Positions 1 to 11,706 are shown, numbered from the stretch's first letter. The stretch is DNA of 23,191 nt from JBKHBQ01 sp046542305 (GCA_046542305.1 JBKHBQ010000028.1:1-23191); one strand, 5' to 3'. Numbers and translations are program-made. Notes: generated from the letters alone by a model not told the origin.

Positions 1-308
1 AGCAAAGAAATAACTTTATCGGTTGATGCTTTCTGATCGGGAACTTCTTTTCTGGTAAAGGGAAAATAAGGAAAAATATACGACACCTGAACTACAAGAG
101 CCAGCAGCATAAGGGCAGCCATAATGCCGTTATCCCACGATACGGGTAATTCTATCAGTAGCAGCCCGCCAATGGCAACCATCTGAAGTGAAATGATTTG
201 CAGTCGCGGAAAATCAAAAATGCGGATCCACCAGGCTTTTTTATCTATGAGGGCGACCACCGTCAGGGTGATGGTTATTACGGACAGTACAATGAATGCA
301 GTGTTCAT
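1..308 (-). CDS. N-terminal part of a membrane protein, possibly endonuclease/exonuclease/phosphatase family (truncated by window edge)
   Basis: An open frame starts at the ATG at 306-308 (MNTAFIVLSVITITL...) and runs off the left edge, giving 102 residues. Three hydrophobic stretches are visible (about residues 3-20, 41-57 and 65-82), separated by a short segment reading WWIRIFDFPRLQ and followed by YIFPYFPFTRKEV. From memory, this layout of membrane helices plus an 'RIFDFPRLQ'-type linker resembles the N-terminus of Bacteroidota membrane-anchored endonuclease/exonuclease/phosphatase proteins. Their catalytic domain would lie beyond the edge, so that assignment is an inference. A TAnnTTTG box lies 19 nt upstream of the ATG and supports this start. 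The catalase terminator lies just upstream, so this is a separate transcription unit. Confidence 0.6.
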   Translation of the reverse strand, partial: MNTAFIVLSVITITLTVVALIDKKAWWIRIFDFPRLQIISLQMVAIGGLLLIELPVSWDNGIMAALMLLALVVQVSYIFPYFPFTRKEVPDQKASTDKVISL

Positions 309-327
309 ACGCCTGGATTAGATACCA

Positions 328-335
328 CAAAGCTA
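328..335 (-). promoter_or_regulatory. Promoter -7 box (TAGCTTTG) of the edge gene
   Basis: On the minus strand TAGCTTTG matches the Bacteroidota -7 consensus TAnnTTTG exactly. It sits 19 nt before the ATG at 308 and after the terminator at 372-413. No TTTG -33 element is seen at 19-21 nt spacing, so only the -7 half is supported. Confidence 0.45.
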
Positions 336-371
336 AAAAAAATTGTTCAAGAAGTCATCCGTTTATCAGGC

Positions 372-413
372 AAAAAAACAAAGGCAACGAGAATAATTTT
401 TCATTGCCTTTGT
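372..413 (-). terminator. Rho-independent terminator of the manganese catalase gene
   Basis: On the minus strand there is a perfect 10-bp stem, ACAAAGGCAA pairing with TTGCCTTTGT (404-413 and 378-387), with a 16-nt A/T-rich loop. It is followed directly by a run of T (plus-strand A run at 372-378). It lies just after the catalase stop codon. The other strand has no T run after the stem, so it works in one direction only. Confidence 0.85.
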
Positions 414-439
414 AATTAAAAAAAACCAAGCGAGGTGGT

Positions 440-1375
440 TTAATGCTTTTTCCAGGAATTCTCTCCTTTGGGAATGGCCTGTTTTATTTTTTCCGAACGT
501 TCCTCGCCGAGTTCTTTACCTAAATTAGCGGCCATTTCCTTTGTGCGTTCGGTACCTTTTACTTTCTCATCGAGCAGGCCGTTGGTATCTTTTACGTGTT
601 TTTCGGGATCTTCAATATATTGCCAGTTTTCCTGAAGTCCGGAGGACACGCCATCGTTCCAGGGGCCGCGTACCGATTCGCCTTTCGACATGTTAAAATA
701 CTTGTTGCTGTACCTTGGATCGCCCTGCAGAATGCCGGGCGGGAAGTTTGGCTTGATTTCTTCAAGCGCAGCTTCAAACATTTGGAAATGCGCAATTTCG
801 CGGGTCATCAAAAACTGAAGGCTTTCTTTTACGTAAGGATCGTCGGTGTATTGCATCAGGTATTCGTACACGATTTTTGCCCGCGATTCGGCGGCAATGT
901 TCGAGCGCAGATCCACCGTAAGGTCGCCGTTAGCCGTAACATAAGCTCCGCTCCAGGGGTTGCCGTTGCTGTCGCTGGGGATGGGGCCGCCCCCGCTGAG
1001 GTTGAAAAACTGCGGGTTCATCATGGCATTGTGAATATAATGCTCCTTGTCTTCTCTGTTGCCGATCACGGCATTGAGTTCCATGTTTTCGGCAGCATTT
1101 TTTAGTTCGCCGTTCACCCCATTGAGCAGCATCTGAATGGTGGCGCCAACTATTTCGAGGTGGCTGAATTCTTCGGTGGCAATATCCATCAGCATATCAT
1201 ATTGCTTTGGAAATGCCTGCCTGATGGCAAATGCCTGTACAAAATACTGCATGGCGGCTTTTAATTCGCCGTTGGGGCCCCCGAACTGTTCGAGCAGCAG
1301 GTTGGCAAAGCGCGGATCGGCCTGCGATACGCGTGCGTTGAATTGTAAATCTTTAACGTGGTGAAACATAATCAA
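440..1375 (-). CDS. Manganese (non-haem) catalase
   Basis: This 311-residue protein would break down hydrogen peroxide (2 H2O2 to 2 H2O + O2) in the cytoplasm using a dimanganese centre. The ferritin-like ligand set is visible: E37 (in GELKAAMQY), E69 and H72 (ATEEFSHLE), E163 (AAESRAKIVYEYL) and H196 (REIAHFQMF). These correspond to the Glu/Glu-His/Glu/His ligands known for Mn catalases. The LQFNARVSQADPRFANLLLEQFGG start is also typical. Two ATG codons compete (1375 and 1369); the second, giving MFHHVKDLQ, fits the usual family start better. The C-terminal 60 residues are charged and low in complexity. It is monocistronic, with its own terminator. Peroxide defence suits an anaerobe meeting oxygen. 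Confidence 0.96.
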   Translation of the reverse strand: MIMFHHVKDLQFNARVSQADPRFANLLLEQFGGPNGELKAAMQYFVQAFAIRQAFPKQYDMLMDIATEEFSHLEIVGATIQMLLNGVNGELKNAAENMELNAVIGNREDKEHYIHNAMMNPQFFNLSGGGPIPSDSNGNPWSGAYVTANGDLTVDLRSNIAAESRAKIVYEYLMQYTDDPYVKESLQFLMTREIAHFQMFEAALEEIKPNFPPGILQGDPRYSNKYFNMSKGESVRGPWNDGVSSGLQENWQYIEDPEKHVKDTNGLLDEKVKGTERTKEMAANLGKELGEERSEKIKQAIPKGENSWKKH

Positions 1376-1475
1376 AGTTGAGTTTTAATGAAACAATTAA
1401 TGAGATTTTTTTCACCGTCAAGAATAAGGCCACTTATATAAATGCCTGTATTGGGGAAATCAGGATATAGTATGT

Positions 1476-1490
1476 GGGGAAAATATCCCC
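1476..1490. repeat. Short inverted repeat in the catalase leader
   Basis: GGGGA and TCCCC arms flank the 5-nt loop AAATA. No T run follows on either strand, so this is not a good terminator. If the promoter box at 1541-1548 is used, the hairpin lies inside the catalase 5' leader. Confidence 0.4.
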
Positions 1491-1498
1491 CTTTGGTG

Positions 1499-1531
1499 GA
1501 TGATTTCCACACCCGATCAGTTTAAATCATC
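1499..1531. repeat. 8-bp inverted repeat in the catalase leader / after tyrS
   Basis: GATGATTT (1499-1506) and AAATCATC (1524-1531) are perfect complements separated by 17 nt. No T run follows. The repeat would form a hairpin at the very 5' end of a catalase transcript starting near 1535, or at the 3' end of the tyrS mRNA. A regulatory role is only inferred. Confidence 0.4.
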
Positions 1532-1540
1532 AGGTTCAAT

Positions 1541-1548
1541 CAAAGGTA
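1541..1548 (-). promoter_or_regulatory. Candidate -7 box (TACCTTTG) for the catalase gene
   Basis: The minus strand reads TACCTTTG, an exact TAnnTTTG match, within the 206-nt tyrS-catalase gap. It would give a leader of roughly 160 nt. The upstream -33 region has only a weak TTTC at 17-nt spacing. Confidence 0.4.
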
Positions 1549-1581
1549 CCGTCAGGGCATTGGATGAAAGTTCTGCGGCGA

Positions 1582-2877
1582 TTATTCGCAGATCACCAGG
1601 TGGTAGTTTTTCTTTCCGCGCTGTGCAAGGATATATTTCCCGCGCAGCAGGCTGTCGCTGTTAACCGTATGATCATCGCCGACCTTTTCCTTGTTGATGG
1701 AGATGGCGTTGTTTTTCAGGAATTCGCGCGCTTCGCGTTTGGAGCTGGTGATGTTGGTTTTCTCGCTGAGAAATTCCACCACCGGAATGCCTTGCCTCAC
1801 TTCTTCCATGGCAATGCGGCTTTGCGGCACGCCTTCGAAAATACTCAGCAGCATGCTTTCGCTCAGGCGCTGCAGGGTTTCGGTGGTTCCTTTACCGAAC
1901 AGGATTTCCGAGGCATCTACGGCGGCTTCGTAATCTTCTTTCGAATGGATCATGGTGGTCACCTCGCGCGCCAGTACTTTCTGCAGTTCGCGCTGGTGCG
2001 GCGCTTCGCGGTGGCGGGCGACCAGCTCGTCCACTTCGTTTTTCGTCAGCAGCGTAAAAATCCTGATGTATCGTGCCGCATCATTGTCGGAGGTGTTGAG
2101 CCAGAACTGATAGAAAGCGTAGGGTGAGGTTTTCTCCGGATCGAGCCATACGTTGCCTTCCTCGGTTTTGCCGAACTTTCCACCGTCAGCCTTGGTGATC
2201 AGCGGGCAGGTGAGGGCAAAAGCCACATTTTCGTGGCCCATTTTGCGGCGGATCAATTCGGTGCCGGTAACGATATTTCCCCACTGGTCGGAACCGCCCA
2301 TCTGCAGCTTACAGTTGTAATCGCGGAACAGCGTGAGGAAATCGGTGCCCTGTACCAGTTGGTACGAAAATTCAGTAAACGACATGCCTTCCTTCGATTC
2401 GCTCCCCAGGCGGGTTTTCACCGAATCCTTCGACATCATGTAATTCACGGTGATGTGCTTGCCGATCTGGCGGATGAAATCAAGGAAGCTGTATTCTTTC
2501 ATCCAATCGTAGTTATTTACCATGATGGCGCCGTTTTCGCTGTTGTCGCCAAAATCGAGGAAACGTTCCAGTTGCGCTTTGATCGAATCCTGGTTGTGGC
2601 GCAGCGTTGGTTCGTCCAGCAGGTTGCGCTCCTTTGATTTTCCCGAGGGGTCGCCGATCATGCCGGTAGCGCCGCCGATCAGGATGATGGGCCGGTGGCC
2701 GCAAACCTGGAAATGCTTTAGCATCATCACCGACACCAGGTGCCCGATGTGCAGCGAATCGGCCGTGGGATCGATCCCTACGTACGCCGTGGTCATTTCT
2801 TTTTTCAGTTGATCTTCAAGCCCGGGGGTCATGTCGTGGATCATGCCCCGCCATTTCAGTTCTTCAATGAAATTCAT
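1582..2877 (-). CDS. tyrS: Tyrosyl-tRNA synthetase
   Basis: This is a class I synthetase that charges tRNA(Tyr) in the cytoplasm. Its 431 residues are the usual length for bacterial TyrRS. Visible motifs are the HIGH signature (residues 43-46, in [10 protein letters not shown]), the tyrosine-pocket segment around [33 protein letters not shown], the KMSKS-equivalent KFGKT, and a C-terminal S4 RNA-binding domain ([19 protein letters not shown]). A longer frame beginning with TTG at 2898 is rejected. That TTG falls inside a TAnnTTTG promoter box, and [11 protein letters not shown] from the ATG at 2877 is the normal family start. The resulting leader is very short, about 10-15 nt, with no clear Shine-Dalgarno sequence. 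Confidence 0.97.
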   Translation of the reverse strand: MNFIEELKWRGMIHDMTPGLEDQLKKEMTTAYVGIDPTADSLHIGHLVSVMMLKHFQVCGHRPIILIGGATGMIGDPSGKSKERNLLDEPTLRHNQDSIKAQLERFLDFGDNSENGAIMVNNYDWMKEYSFLDFIRQIGKHITVNYMMSKDSVKTRLGSESKEGMSFTEFSYQLVQGTDFLTLFRDYNCKLQMGGSDQWGNIVTGTELIRRKMGHENVAFALTCPLITKADGGKFGKTEEGNVWLDPEKTSPYAFYQFWLNTSDNDAARYIRIFTLLTKNEVDELVARHREAPHQRELQKVLAREVTTMIHSKEDYEAAVDASEILFGKGTTETLQRLSESMLLSIFEGVPQSRIAMEEVRQGIPVVEFLSEKTNITSSKREAREFLKNNAISINKEKVGDDHTVNSDSLLRGKYILAQRGKKNYHLVICE

Positions 2878-2895
2878 GCCGTGTAAAAATTTTTG

Positions 2896-2903
2896 CAAAG
2901 ATA
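2896..2903 (-). promoter_or_regulatory. Promoter -7 box (TATCTTTG) of tyrS
   Basis: TATCTTTG on the minus strand is an exact TAnnTTTG match ending 18 nt before the tyrS ATG at 2877. It fixes the start at that ATG, because the alternative TTG lies inside the box. No TTTG is seen at the -33 position. Confidence 0.55.
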
Positions 2904-3124
2904 GAATTATTGAAAAACCATTTTGTGCGGGAGGGAATTTTGAATTTTTACCCCCTGAGAATAAAAAAATCCCTTATTTTTATGGCAATGCGTAAATCTG
3001 ATATTGCGAATTGTTAAAGCTCACAGGAAAGCTGAGTTCAGATTTTTATCTTCACCTATCATTTTATCTTCCGAAAAAGATGAACTAAAACGCGAACTGG
3101 TAAAAACACTTGATAATTAAAGCC
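2904..3124. other. Divergent intergenic region between tyrS and the SDR gene
   Basis: This A/T-rich spacer carries the start regions of two divergent genes. The minus-strand promoter box lies at its left edge. For the plus-strand gene I find only a near match to the -7 consensus (TAAATCTG, around 2992-2999), far upstream. No convincing hairpin, RNA gene or small ORF is visible. Confidence 0.4.
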
Positions 3125-4126
3125 ATGCAAACATTTGTTACAGGAGGCACCGGACTGGTGGGCGCACACCTGCTGCTGGAACTGCTCAGAAAAAATAAAA
3201 AGGTGCGGGCATTGAAACGACAGGACAGCGATCTTTTAAAGGTCATTAAAACCTTTTCCTGGTATGTGGGAAACCCGGAGGAACTCTTCAACCGCATCGA
3301 ATGGGTTGATGGCGATGTGCTGGATCATTTTTCGCTGGAAGAGGCGCTGGAGGGTGTGGATCAGGTGTATCACTGTGCTGGAAAGGTATCGTTCGAAAGC
3401 CGCGACCGCCATGCTATGCTGCGTGTGAACCAGCAGGGAACGGCCAACCTGGTGAATGTGGCCCTCGACAAGGGCATCGGAAAGCTTTGTCATGTAAGCT
3501 CCGTGTCGGCGCTGGGCCGCTCAAGGCAGGGCGAAACCATCACCGAACGGCATTTCTGGAAAACCTCGCGCCACAACTCCATTTATGCGCAAAGCAAATA
3601 CGCCGCCGAGCGCGAGGTGTGGCGCGGCATTGAGGAAGGGCTGGATGCGGTGATCGTAAACCCGTCGATCATCATCGGACCGGGAGAATGGAGCAGCGGA
3701 AGCACCCGTTTGTTTTCGGCGGTTTACAAAGGAATGCCATTTTATTCCAACGGCGTAAGCGGTTATGTGGATGTACGTGATGTGGTGAACATCATGATCC
3801 GGCTGATGGAATCGGAGATTTCCGGAGAACGGTTCGTGGTATCGGCCGAAGACGTCTCGTACAGGGATCTCTTCAGGGAAATTGCAGCACAACTGAACCT
3901 CAGGCCGCCATGGATCAAAGTGCAGCCCTGGAAGGGGGAAATCGGCTGGCGCATTTTTTCGTTGTTCGACCGCTCGGGAAATTATACCCGCGAAACCACA
4001 CGTGCTGCTTTTAAACGATATTACTATGATAATTCCAGGATCAGGGAAAAACTAAACTATGATTTCATTCCCATTAAAGATTCCATTGGCCATACAGCAA
4101 AGATTTTTCTAAACGATCAGCATTGA
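3125..4126 (+). CDS. NAD(P)-dependent epimerase/dehydratase (extended SDR family)
   Basis: This 333-residue protein begins with a Rossmann fold, MQTFVTGGTGLVGAHLL, whose GGTGLVG (7-13) is the extended-SDR GxxGxxG dinucleotide loop. Downstream are DGDVLD (62-67, adenine side), HCAG (83-86), the catalytic SS at 125-126, the catalytic Y154-x3-K158 (YAQSKYAAE), and NPSIIIGPGEW, typical of the family. The substrate cannot be read from the sequence. Sugar-nucleotide, sterol/dihydroflavonol-like or lipid-linked substrates are all possible. The frame opens with a TTG 15 nt upstream, but the ATG at 3125 places the Rossmann strand right at the N-terminus as usual. It is a single-gene unit divergent from tyrS. 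Confidence 0.9.
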   Translation: MQTFVTGGTGLVGAHLLLELLRKNKKVRALKRQDSDLLKVIKTFSWYVGNPEELFNRIEWVDGDVLDHFSLEEALEGVDQVYHCAGKVSFESRDRHAMLRVNQQGTANLVNVALDKGIGKLCHVSSVSALGRSRQGETITERHFWKTSRHNSIYAQSKYAAEREVWRGIEEGLDAVIVNPSIIIGPGEWSSGSTRLFSAVYKGMPFYSNGVSGYVDVRDVVNIMIRLMESEISGERFVVSAEDVSYRDLFREIAAQLNLRPPWIKVQPWKGEIGWRIFSLFDRSGNYTRETTRAAFKRYYYDNSRIREKLNYDFIPIKDSIGHTAKIFLNDQH

Positions 4127-4140
4127 TAATCAATGGTTTT
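4121..4140 (+). terminator. Weak terminator-like hairpin over the SDR stop codon
   Basis: CATTGATAATCAATG forms a 5-7 bp A/T-rich stem that includes the TGA stop at 4124-4126 and is followed by GTTTT. The stem is short and the T run is poor, so this is only a possible terminator. Confidence 0.3.
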
Positions 4141-4195
4141 GCTATTAAAGTATGTTAAAAACAAAGGCGTGCAGGGGCAACGACTTAATTAGTTT

Positions 4196-4203
4196 TAATT
4201 TTG
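4196..4203 (+). promoter_or_regulatory. Promoter -7 box (TAATTTTG) of the flavodoxin gene
   Basis: An exact TAnnTTTG match lies 44 nt before the flavodoxin ATG. No TTTG element is visible 19-21 nt upstream of it. Confidence 0.5.
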
Positions 4204-4247
4204 TCCGTTAACAATACAAGCAAATAATTCTAACCGATCTACTGAAT

Positions 4248-4772
4248 ATGAAAAAAATTGGATTGTTCTACTGGCCAAAGGGAGGCAACGTGGAAACCTG
4301 TGCCGGGAAGATCTATGACCGCTTCGATGAAGAGAGGATTGAGATTCACAGCATCGATGAAGTGAAGGACGTGAACCTGAAGGATTTTGATTTTCTGATC
4401 GTTGGTGGCTCTACTGTTGGCGCCGATGTTTGGGAAAATGCCGACGACAACAACCTATGGTTCGATTTCTTTGAAGCGATCGACCAGTCAGATGTAAAAG
4501 GAAAGCCTGTAGCCTTGTTTGGCCTTGGCGATCATATTCTCTATCCCGACAATTTTGTAGACGGAATGTTGATCATGAAGAAGGAGTTCGACAAGTATGG
4601 CGCCAGGCTCGTTGGCAGGTGGCCTGTAGAGGGTTATGAATTTACAGGTTCCGAAGCTGTGGAAGATAATAAATTTTACGGGCTGGCGTTGGATGAAGAC
4701 CAGCAGGGTGAATTAACCGACCAACGGATTGACCGGTGGGTGGAACAAATCAAAAAGGAAGCCGATCTTTAA
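4248..4772 (+). CDS. Flavodoxin (long-chain, FMN electron carrier)
   Basis: This 174-residue, acidic, soluble protein would carry one or two electrons on FMN between redox enzymes, replacing ferredoxin when iron is scarce (family knowledge). Visible features are the first beta strand MKKIGLFYW, the strand DFLIVGGSTVGADVWEN (48-64) that normally covers one face of the flavin, and GLGDHILYPDNFVDGM (92-107). The last of these is the hallmark of long-chain flavodoxins and carries the likely stacking tyrosine Y99. The phosphate loop reads WPKGGNVET instead of the common T/S-x-T-G-x-T, which is unusual. The gene has its own promoter box and a strong terminator. No partner enzyme is adjacent. Confidence 0.93.
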   Translation: MKKIGLFYWPKGGNVETCAGKIYDRFDEERIEIHSIDEVKDVNLKDFDFLIVGGSTVGADVWENADDNNLWFDFFEAIDQSDVKGKPVALFGLGDHILYPDNFVDGMLIMKKEFDKYGARLVGRWPVEGYEFTGSEAVEDNKFYGLALDEDQQGELTDQRIDRWVEQIKKEADL

Positions 4773-4803
4773 GAAATAGTTTTCATATAACCTCCATTTA
4801 TGT

Positions 4804-4832
4804 ACCCGCTGACTTGCTCAGCGGGTTTTTTT
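4804..4832 (+). terminator. Strong rho-independent terminator of the flavodoxin gene
   Basis: CCCGCTGA (4805-4812) and TCAGCGGG (4818-4825) form a perfect 8-bp stem with a 5-nt loop, followed by seven T. It lies between convergent genes. On the minus strand the hairpin is preceded, not followed, by the homopolymer run, so it would act poorly for the M1 gene. Confidence 0.92.
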
Positions 4833-4842
4833 GTGCGGAATT

Positions 4843-6117
4843 TCAGCGAGATTGCAATTGGTTTTTAAACCAGTCGGCGATTTCCCTACCCTGAAGTTCA
4901 TCAAGTGCGCCTATAAATTCTTCTGTATTCTTTACTCTTTTACTAACCAATGCCGCACAAAATGCTTCAAAATCACGGGTTCCGATTTTCTTTTCCAGCT
5001 CCGACAGCAGCACAGGTCCTTTCCGGTACAGCGAGGCATAAGCATCCTCATGATTTCGGTCGAGCTTCCAGAGCGGTGCGAGCGTATCGATTCCGGAAGC
5101 ATATTTTTCCAGTCGCCTGTTGAATTCGTCCGTACCCGATTTTTCACGGATCAGCATGAGTGCGCTGTATTCGGCGAAACTTTCGTTGAGCCAGTCGTGC
5201 CAGGTATCGGAGTTGGCGCGGTACCACCAGTTGTGTGCCAGTTCGTGGCCGAGGTAACGCAGGTAGCCGGTGCGGTATTCCAGATAGCCGGCCTCCTCGA
5301 ACCCGGGCAGGAACAACCCGCCCAGCCTGCCGTAAGCTCCGCCGCTTTCCCGTTTCGATTCGGCCAGATACATGCTGCCCTCTTTTCTGCCAAACCATTC
5401 GTTGAACTTCGCATACATGAATTCTATATCAATCATCATCGAATCCACCACCGGCGGTTCGAGGCTGTAATATCCCAGGTGAAAATCATTGCCGGCAACC
5501 ACGGTGGATTCGAGCTTCATATCTTTGGCTGCACAAACCACGATGTCGTTGGTAGGATAGATGGTTTTGAAGTGAATCCTGTTGTCACCGGCAGTTCTTT
5601 CACCCATAGCAAAAACTTTGTAGGCCGTATCAATTTCCACATCGAGTTCATATTCCAGGGGGCGCAGATCAGGATGAAACGGAAACCAGGGGAGGTACAA
5701 GCCAATTTCAGTCCAATCTTCAGAAATAATATTTGCCAGCCATTCCGGACGTTCGGATATCCTGCCGGAATAGGAAAAACTGACGACGGCCATTTCGCGA
5801 TCTTCCGCAGAAGGAAAAACAATTTTAATTGCCTCGGGAAGATACCTGATCCCGCCGCCGGAAGTATCCACAGCAAAATTCCGGTTGCCATTAAGCGAGA
5901 ACTGCCGGATATCGAACTGCCGGTGGAGGTAAAGCGAAACCGTATCGGAAACCTTGTCCGCGGGTATACTCAGTTGTCCGCTGATATCCAGGTATTGTTC
6001 TTGCGGATCTATTTTAACCTGAATACGGTACAGCGGGTGGATGATGTTTGGATTTTGCTGCTGTCTGCAGGAAAACAACAACGGTAACAATGAGAGGAGC
6101 AGGATTATTTTTTTCAT
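4843..6117 (-). CDS. M1-like (gluzincin) metallopeptidase lipoprotein
   Basis: This 424-residue protein has a lipoprotein signal peptide (MKKIILLLSLLPLLFSC, lipid-attachment Cys17), so it is probably anchored in a membrane facing the periplasm or outside. The zinc site is HELAH (H291, E292, H295) with WLNESFAEY supplying E312. Y364 in LYRKGP matches the transition-state tyrosine of M1 enzymes. Two features are odd. Only 16 residues separate H295 from E312, against 18 in classical M1 enzymes. Where the GAMEN exopeptidase motif is expected, the sequence reads SGGAYGRLGGLFLPG. It is also about half the length of full aminopeptidases, having only the N-terminal beta-domain and the catalytic domain. 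It may be an endopeptidase or have a changed specificity (inference). No promoter box was recognised upstream. Confidence 0.85.
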   Translation of the reverse strand: MKKIILLLSLLPLLFSCRQQQNPNIIHPLYRIQVKIDPQEQYLDISGQLSIPADKVSDTVSLYLHRQFDIRQFSLNGNRNFAVDTSGGGIRYLPEAIKIVFPSAEDREMAVVSFSYSGRISERPEWLANIISEDWTEIGLYLPWFPFHPDLRPLEYELDVEIDTAYKVFAMGERTAGDNRIHFKTIYPTNDIVVCAAKDMKLESTVVAGNDFHLGYYSLEPPVVDSMMIDIEFMYAKFNEWFGRKEGSMYLAESKRESGGAYGRLGGLFLPGFEEAGYLEYRTGYLRYLGHELAHNWWYRANSDTWHDWLNESFAEYSALMLIREKSGTDEFNRRLEKYASGIDTLAPLWKLDRNHEDAYASLYRKGPVLLSELEKKIGTRDFEAFCAALVSKRVKNTEEFIGALDELQGREIADWFKNQLQSR

Positions 6118-6221
6118 TTCTGTTATTTTTTTATACCCATCATCATGGACACCTGCAGGAGAGGAATGTCACACCGTGTTCGATAATGTAAGATCCGAAT
6201 TTCCGGCACATGTTATCTTAT

Positions 6222-6791
6222 TCAGTTTTTTTTTATGGTATTGATCAGGAAGGGCGCGATCTGATCTATTTTCAGGATTTGATCGGGTTTCACGAGTCTG
6301 ATGGCGGCCTCGGGCATGGCCCGTACTTCGGCATCCGCCGGATCCTGAACGATGGTGAGGCCACCGCAATCCTTCAGCTTTTTAAGGCCCTTGCTGCCGT
6401 CGTTGTTGGCCCCGGTAAGGATAATGCCAATCAGCGAAGAACAATAGGCATCAATAGCCGTTTCGAACATGACATCGATGGATGGACGGGAAAAATTTAC
6501 CCTTTCATCCACCGAAAGCGAGAAGGTGAAATCTTTTTCGATAAGCAGATGATAGTTCGGGGGTGCAAAGTAGGCGGTGCCGGGTTTGATTTTTTCCTTT
6601 TCGTCGGCTTCTTTTACGGTAATGTTCGAATGGCTGTTGAAGTGGCGGATCATATAATTATCTGAAAGCGGGCTTACATGCTGCACTATGATCACCGGTA
6701 GTGGGAAATCCCCCGGCAATACAGGGAGTATTTTTCCCAGGGCGTTCATCCCTCCGGCCGATACACCGATGACCACAGCAAGGTATTTCAT
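6222..6791 (-). CDS. CheB-type protein-glutamate methylesterase, catalytic domain only
   Basis: This 189-residue protein is the CheB catalytic domain alone, without the N-terminal receiver domain of classical CheB. The catalytic triad is readable as S11 (GVSAGG), H38 (VQHVS) and D131 (LTGANNDGSKG). The SRPSIDVMFET stretch (101-111) and QDPADAEVRAMPEAA are conserved family segments. It would hydrolyse glutamyl methyl esters or deamidate glutamines on a target protein, opposing CheR. It follows cheR on the same strand after a 157-nt gap with a possible promoter box of its own. Lacking a receiver domain, it cannot be switched by phosphorylation of its own aspartate. Its activity may be constitutive or set by partner binding. 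The absence of MCPs nearby suggests the target is one of the adjacent kinases (inference). Confidence 0.93.
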   Translation of the reverse strand: MKYLAVVIGVSAGGMNALGKILPVLPGDFPLPVIIVQHVSPLSDNYMIRHFNSHSNITVKEADEKEKIKPGTAYFAPPNYHLLIEKDFTFSLSVDERVNFSRPSIDVMFETAIDAYCSSLIGIILTGANNDGSKGLKKLKDCGGLTIVQDPADAEVRAMPEAAIRLVKPDQILKIDQIAPFLINTIKKN

Positions 6792-6822
6792 TGCAACATT
6801 TTACTTCTAAAGATGAGAACCT

Positions 6823-6830
6823 CAAATTTA
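6823..6830 (-). promoter_or_regulatory. Possible -7 box (TAAATTTG) for the cheB-like gene
   Basis: TAAATTTG on the minus strand is an exact TAnnTTTG match, 31 nt before the cheB-like ATG. There is no clear -33 element. It may give this gene a promoter separate from the kinase-cheR transcript. Confidence 0.35.
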
Positions 6831-6897
6831 CATATTCACGTTCATATTTCCTACCATAAAAAAGCACGTGGTGATTGTTTTCAGCAAAGTGACCTTC

Positions 6898-7740
6898 TTA
6901 TTCGGTAAATTTTTTCCTGTAAATTTTTTCTTTTTCCGAACTGGTTTCAAACCGGCCCGCAATCTCGGCAAAGCGGAGGCTTTCCTTGCTGCCAAGGCAA
7001 AGAAATCCGCCGGGCACGAGGCTGTCGAAAAACAGGCGGATCACCTTGTTTTGAAGATCCTTGTCGAAATATATCATCACGTTGCGGCACACGATCATGT
7101 TCATTTCACCGAATACTCCGTCGGTAACAAGGTTATGATCGGCAAACACGATATTCTCTTTCAGTGATTCGTTGAGGATTACCGATTCGTAGCGGGCATT
7201 GTAATAATCAGAAAACGATGATTTTCCTCCTGATTTTTGATAGTTCTGCGTGAATTCCCTGATGCGGTCGATGGGATAAATGCCGTTCCTGGCTTTTTGC
7301 AGTGCCAGTTGGTTGAAATCCGTGGCATAAATCTGGCTTCGCTTCAGCAGCCCTTCCTCCCTCAGCAGGATGGCCATGGAATATACTTCTTCGCCGGTGG
7401 CACAGCCGGCATGCCAGATTTTTATGAACGGATAGGTTTTGAGCAATGGGACAACCTCTTTCCTCACCGCGCGGTAAAACTCAGGATCGCGAAACATTTC
7501 GGTTACCGTAATGGAAAGATCCTGAAGCACCTCCTGATAAAACACCTGATCGTAAAGTAACCTGTGAATCATTTCGGTAACCGAGTCAAAGCCGGAAACG
7601 GAAATACGGTGCCTTACGCGCCTTTTGATGTGCGCCTTTCCGTAGTTTCTGAAATCATAGCCATACTTCATGTAGATCGCCTGCAGGAACAGTTCGATCT
7701 CTATATCTTCGTTTTCCTTAATAATTTCCTTTTCGTTCAT
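6898..7740 (-). CDS. CheR-type protein-glutamate O-methyltransferase
   Basis: This 280-residue protein is the usual CheR length. It has an N-terminal all-alpha domain (about 1-75) and a SAM-dependent methyltransferase domain. Motifs seen are TVTEMFRDPEFY (78-89), the SAM loop HAGCATGEEVYSMA (110-123), the acidic residue D141 after the next strand (YATDFNQLAL), and CRNVMIYF (218-225). It would transfer a methyl group from S-adenosylmethionine to glutamates on a signalling protein. Its ATG lies 3 nt after the stop codon of the 1320-residue kinase, so the two genes are almost surely co-transcribed and co-translated. This points to the kinase as substrate or partner (inference). No TPR or beta-subdomain tether motif for a receptor C-terminal pentapeptide was examined in detail. 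Confidence 0.95.
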   Translation of the reverse strand: MNEKEIIKENEDIEIELFLQAIYMKYGYDFRNYGKAHIKRRVRHRISVSGFDSVTEMIHRLLYDQVFYQEVLQDLSITVTEMFRDPEFYRAVRKEVVPLLKTYPFIKIWHAGCATGEEVYSMAILLREEGLLKRSQIYATDFNQLALQKARNGIYPIDRIREFTQNYQKSGGKSSFSDYYNARYESVILNESLKENIVFADHNLVTDGVFGEMNMIVCRNVMIYFDKDLQNKVIRLFFDSLVPGGFLCLGSKESLRFAEIAGRFETSSEKEKIYRKKFTE

Positions 7741-7743
7741 GTG

Positions 7744-11706
<3,963 letters not shown>

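Noticed and set aside
1476..1531. Inverted repeats as a tyrS terminator
   Set aside because: Neither hairpin is followed by a T run on the minus strand.
4831..6087. 418-residue open frame on the plus strand opposite the M1-like gene
   Set aside because: It is the complement of a gene with a signal peptide and zinc motif, has no recognisable domain, and would begin within the flavodoxin terminator.
6222..7740. cheB and cheR as part of a flagellar chemotaxis operon
   Set aside because: No receptor, CheA, CheW, CheY or motility gene is in the window; both flank hybrid kinases instead.
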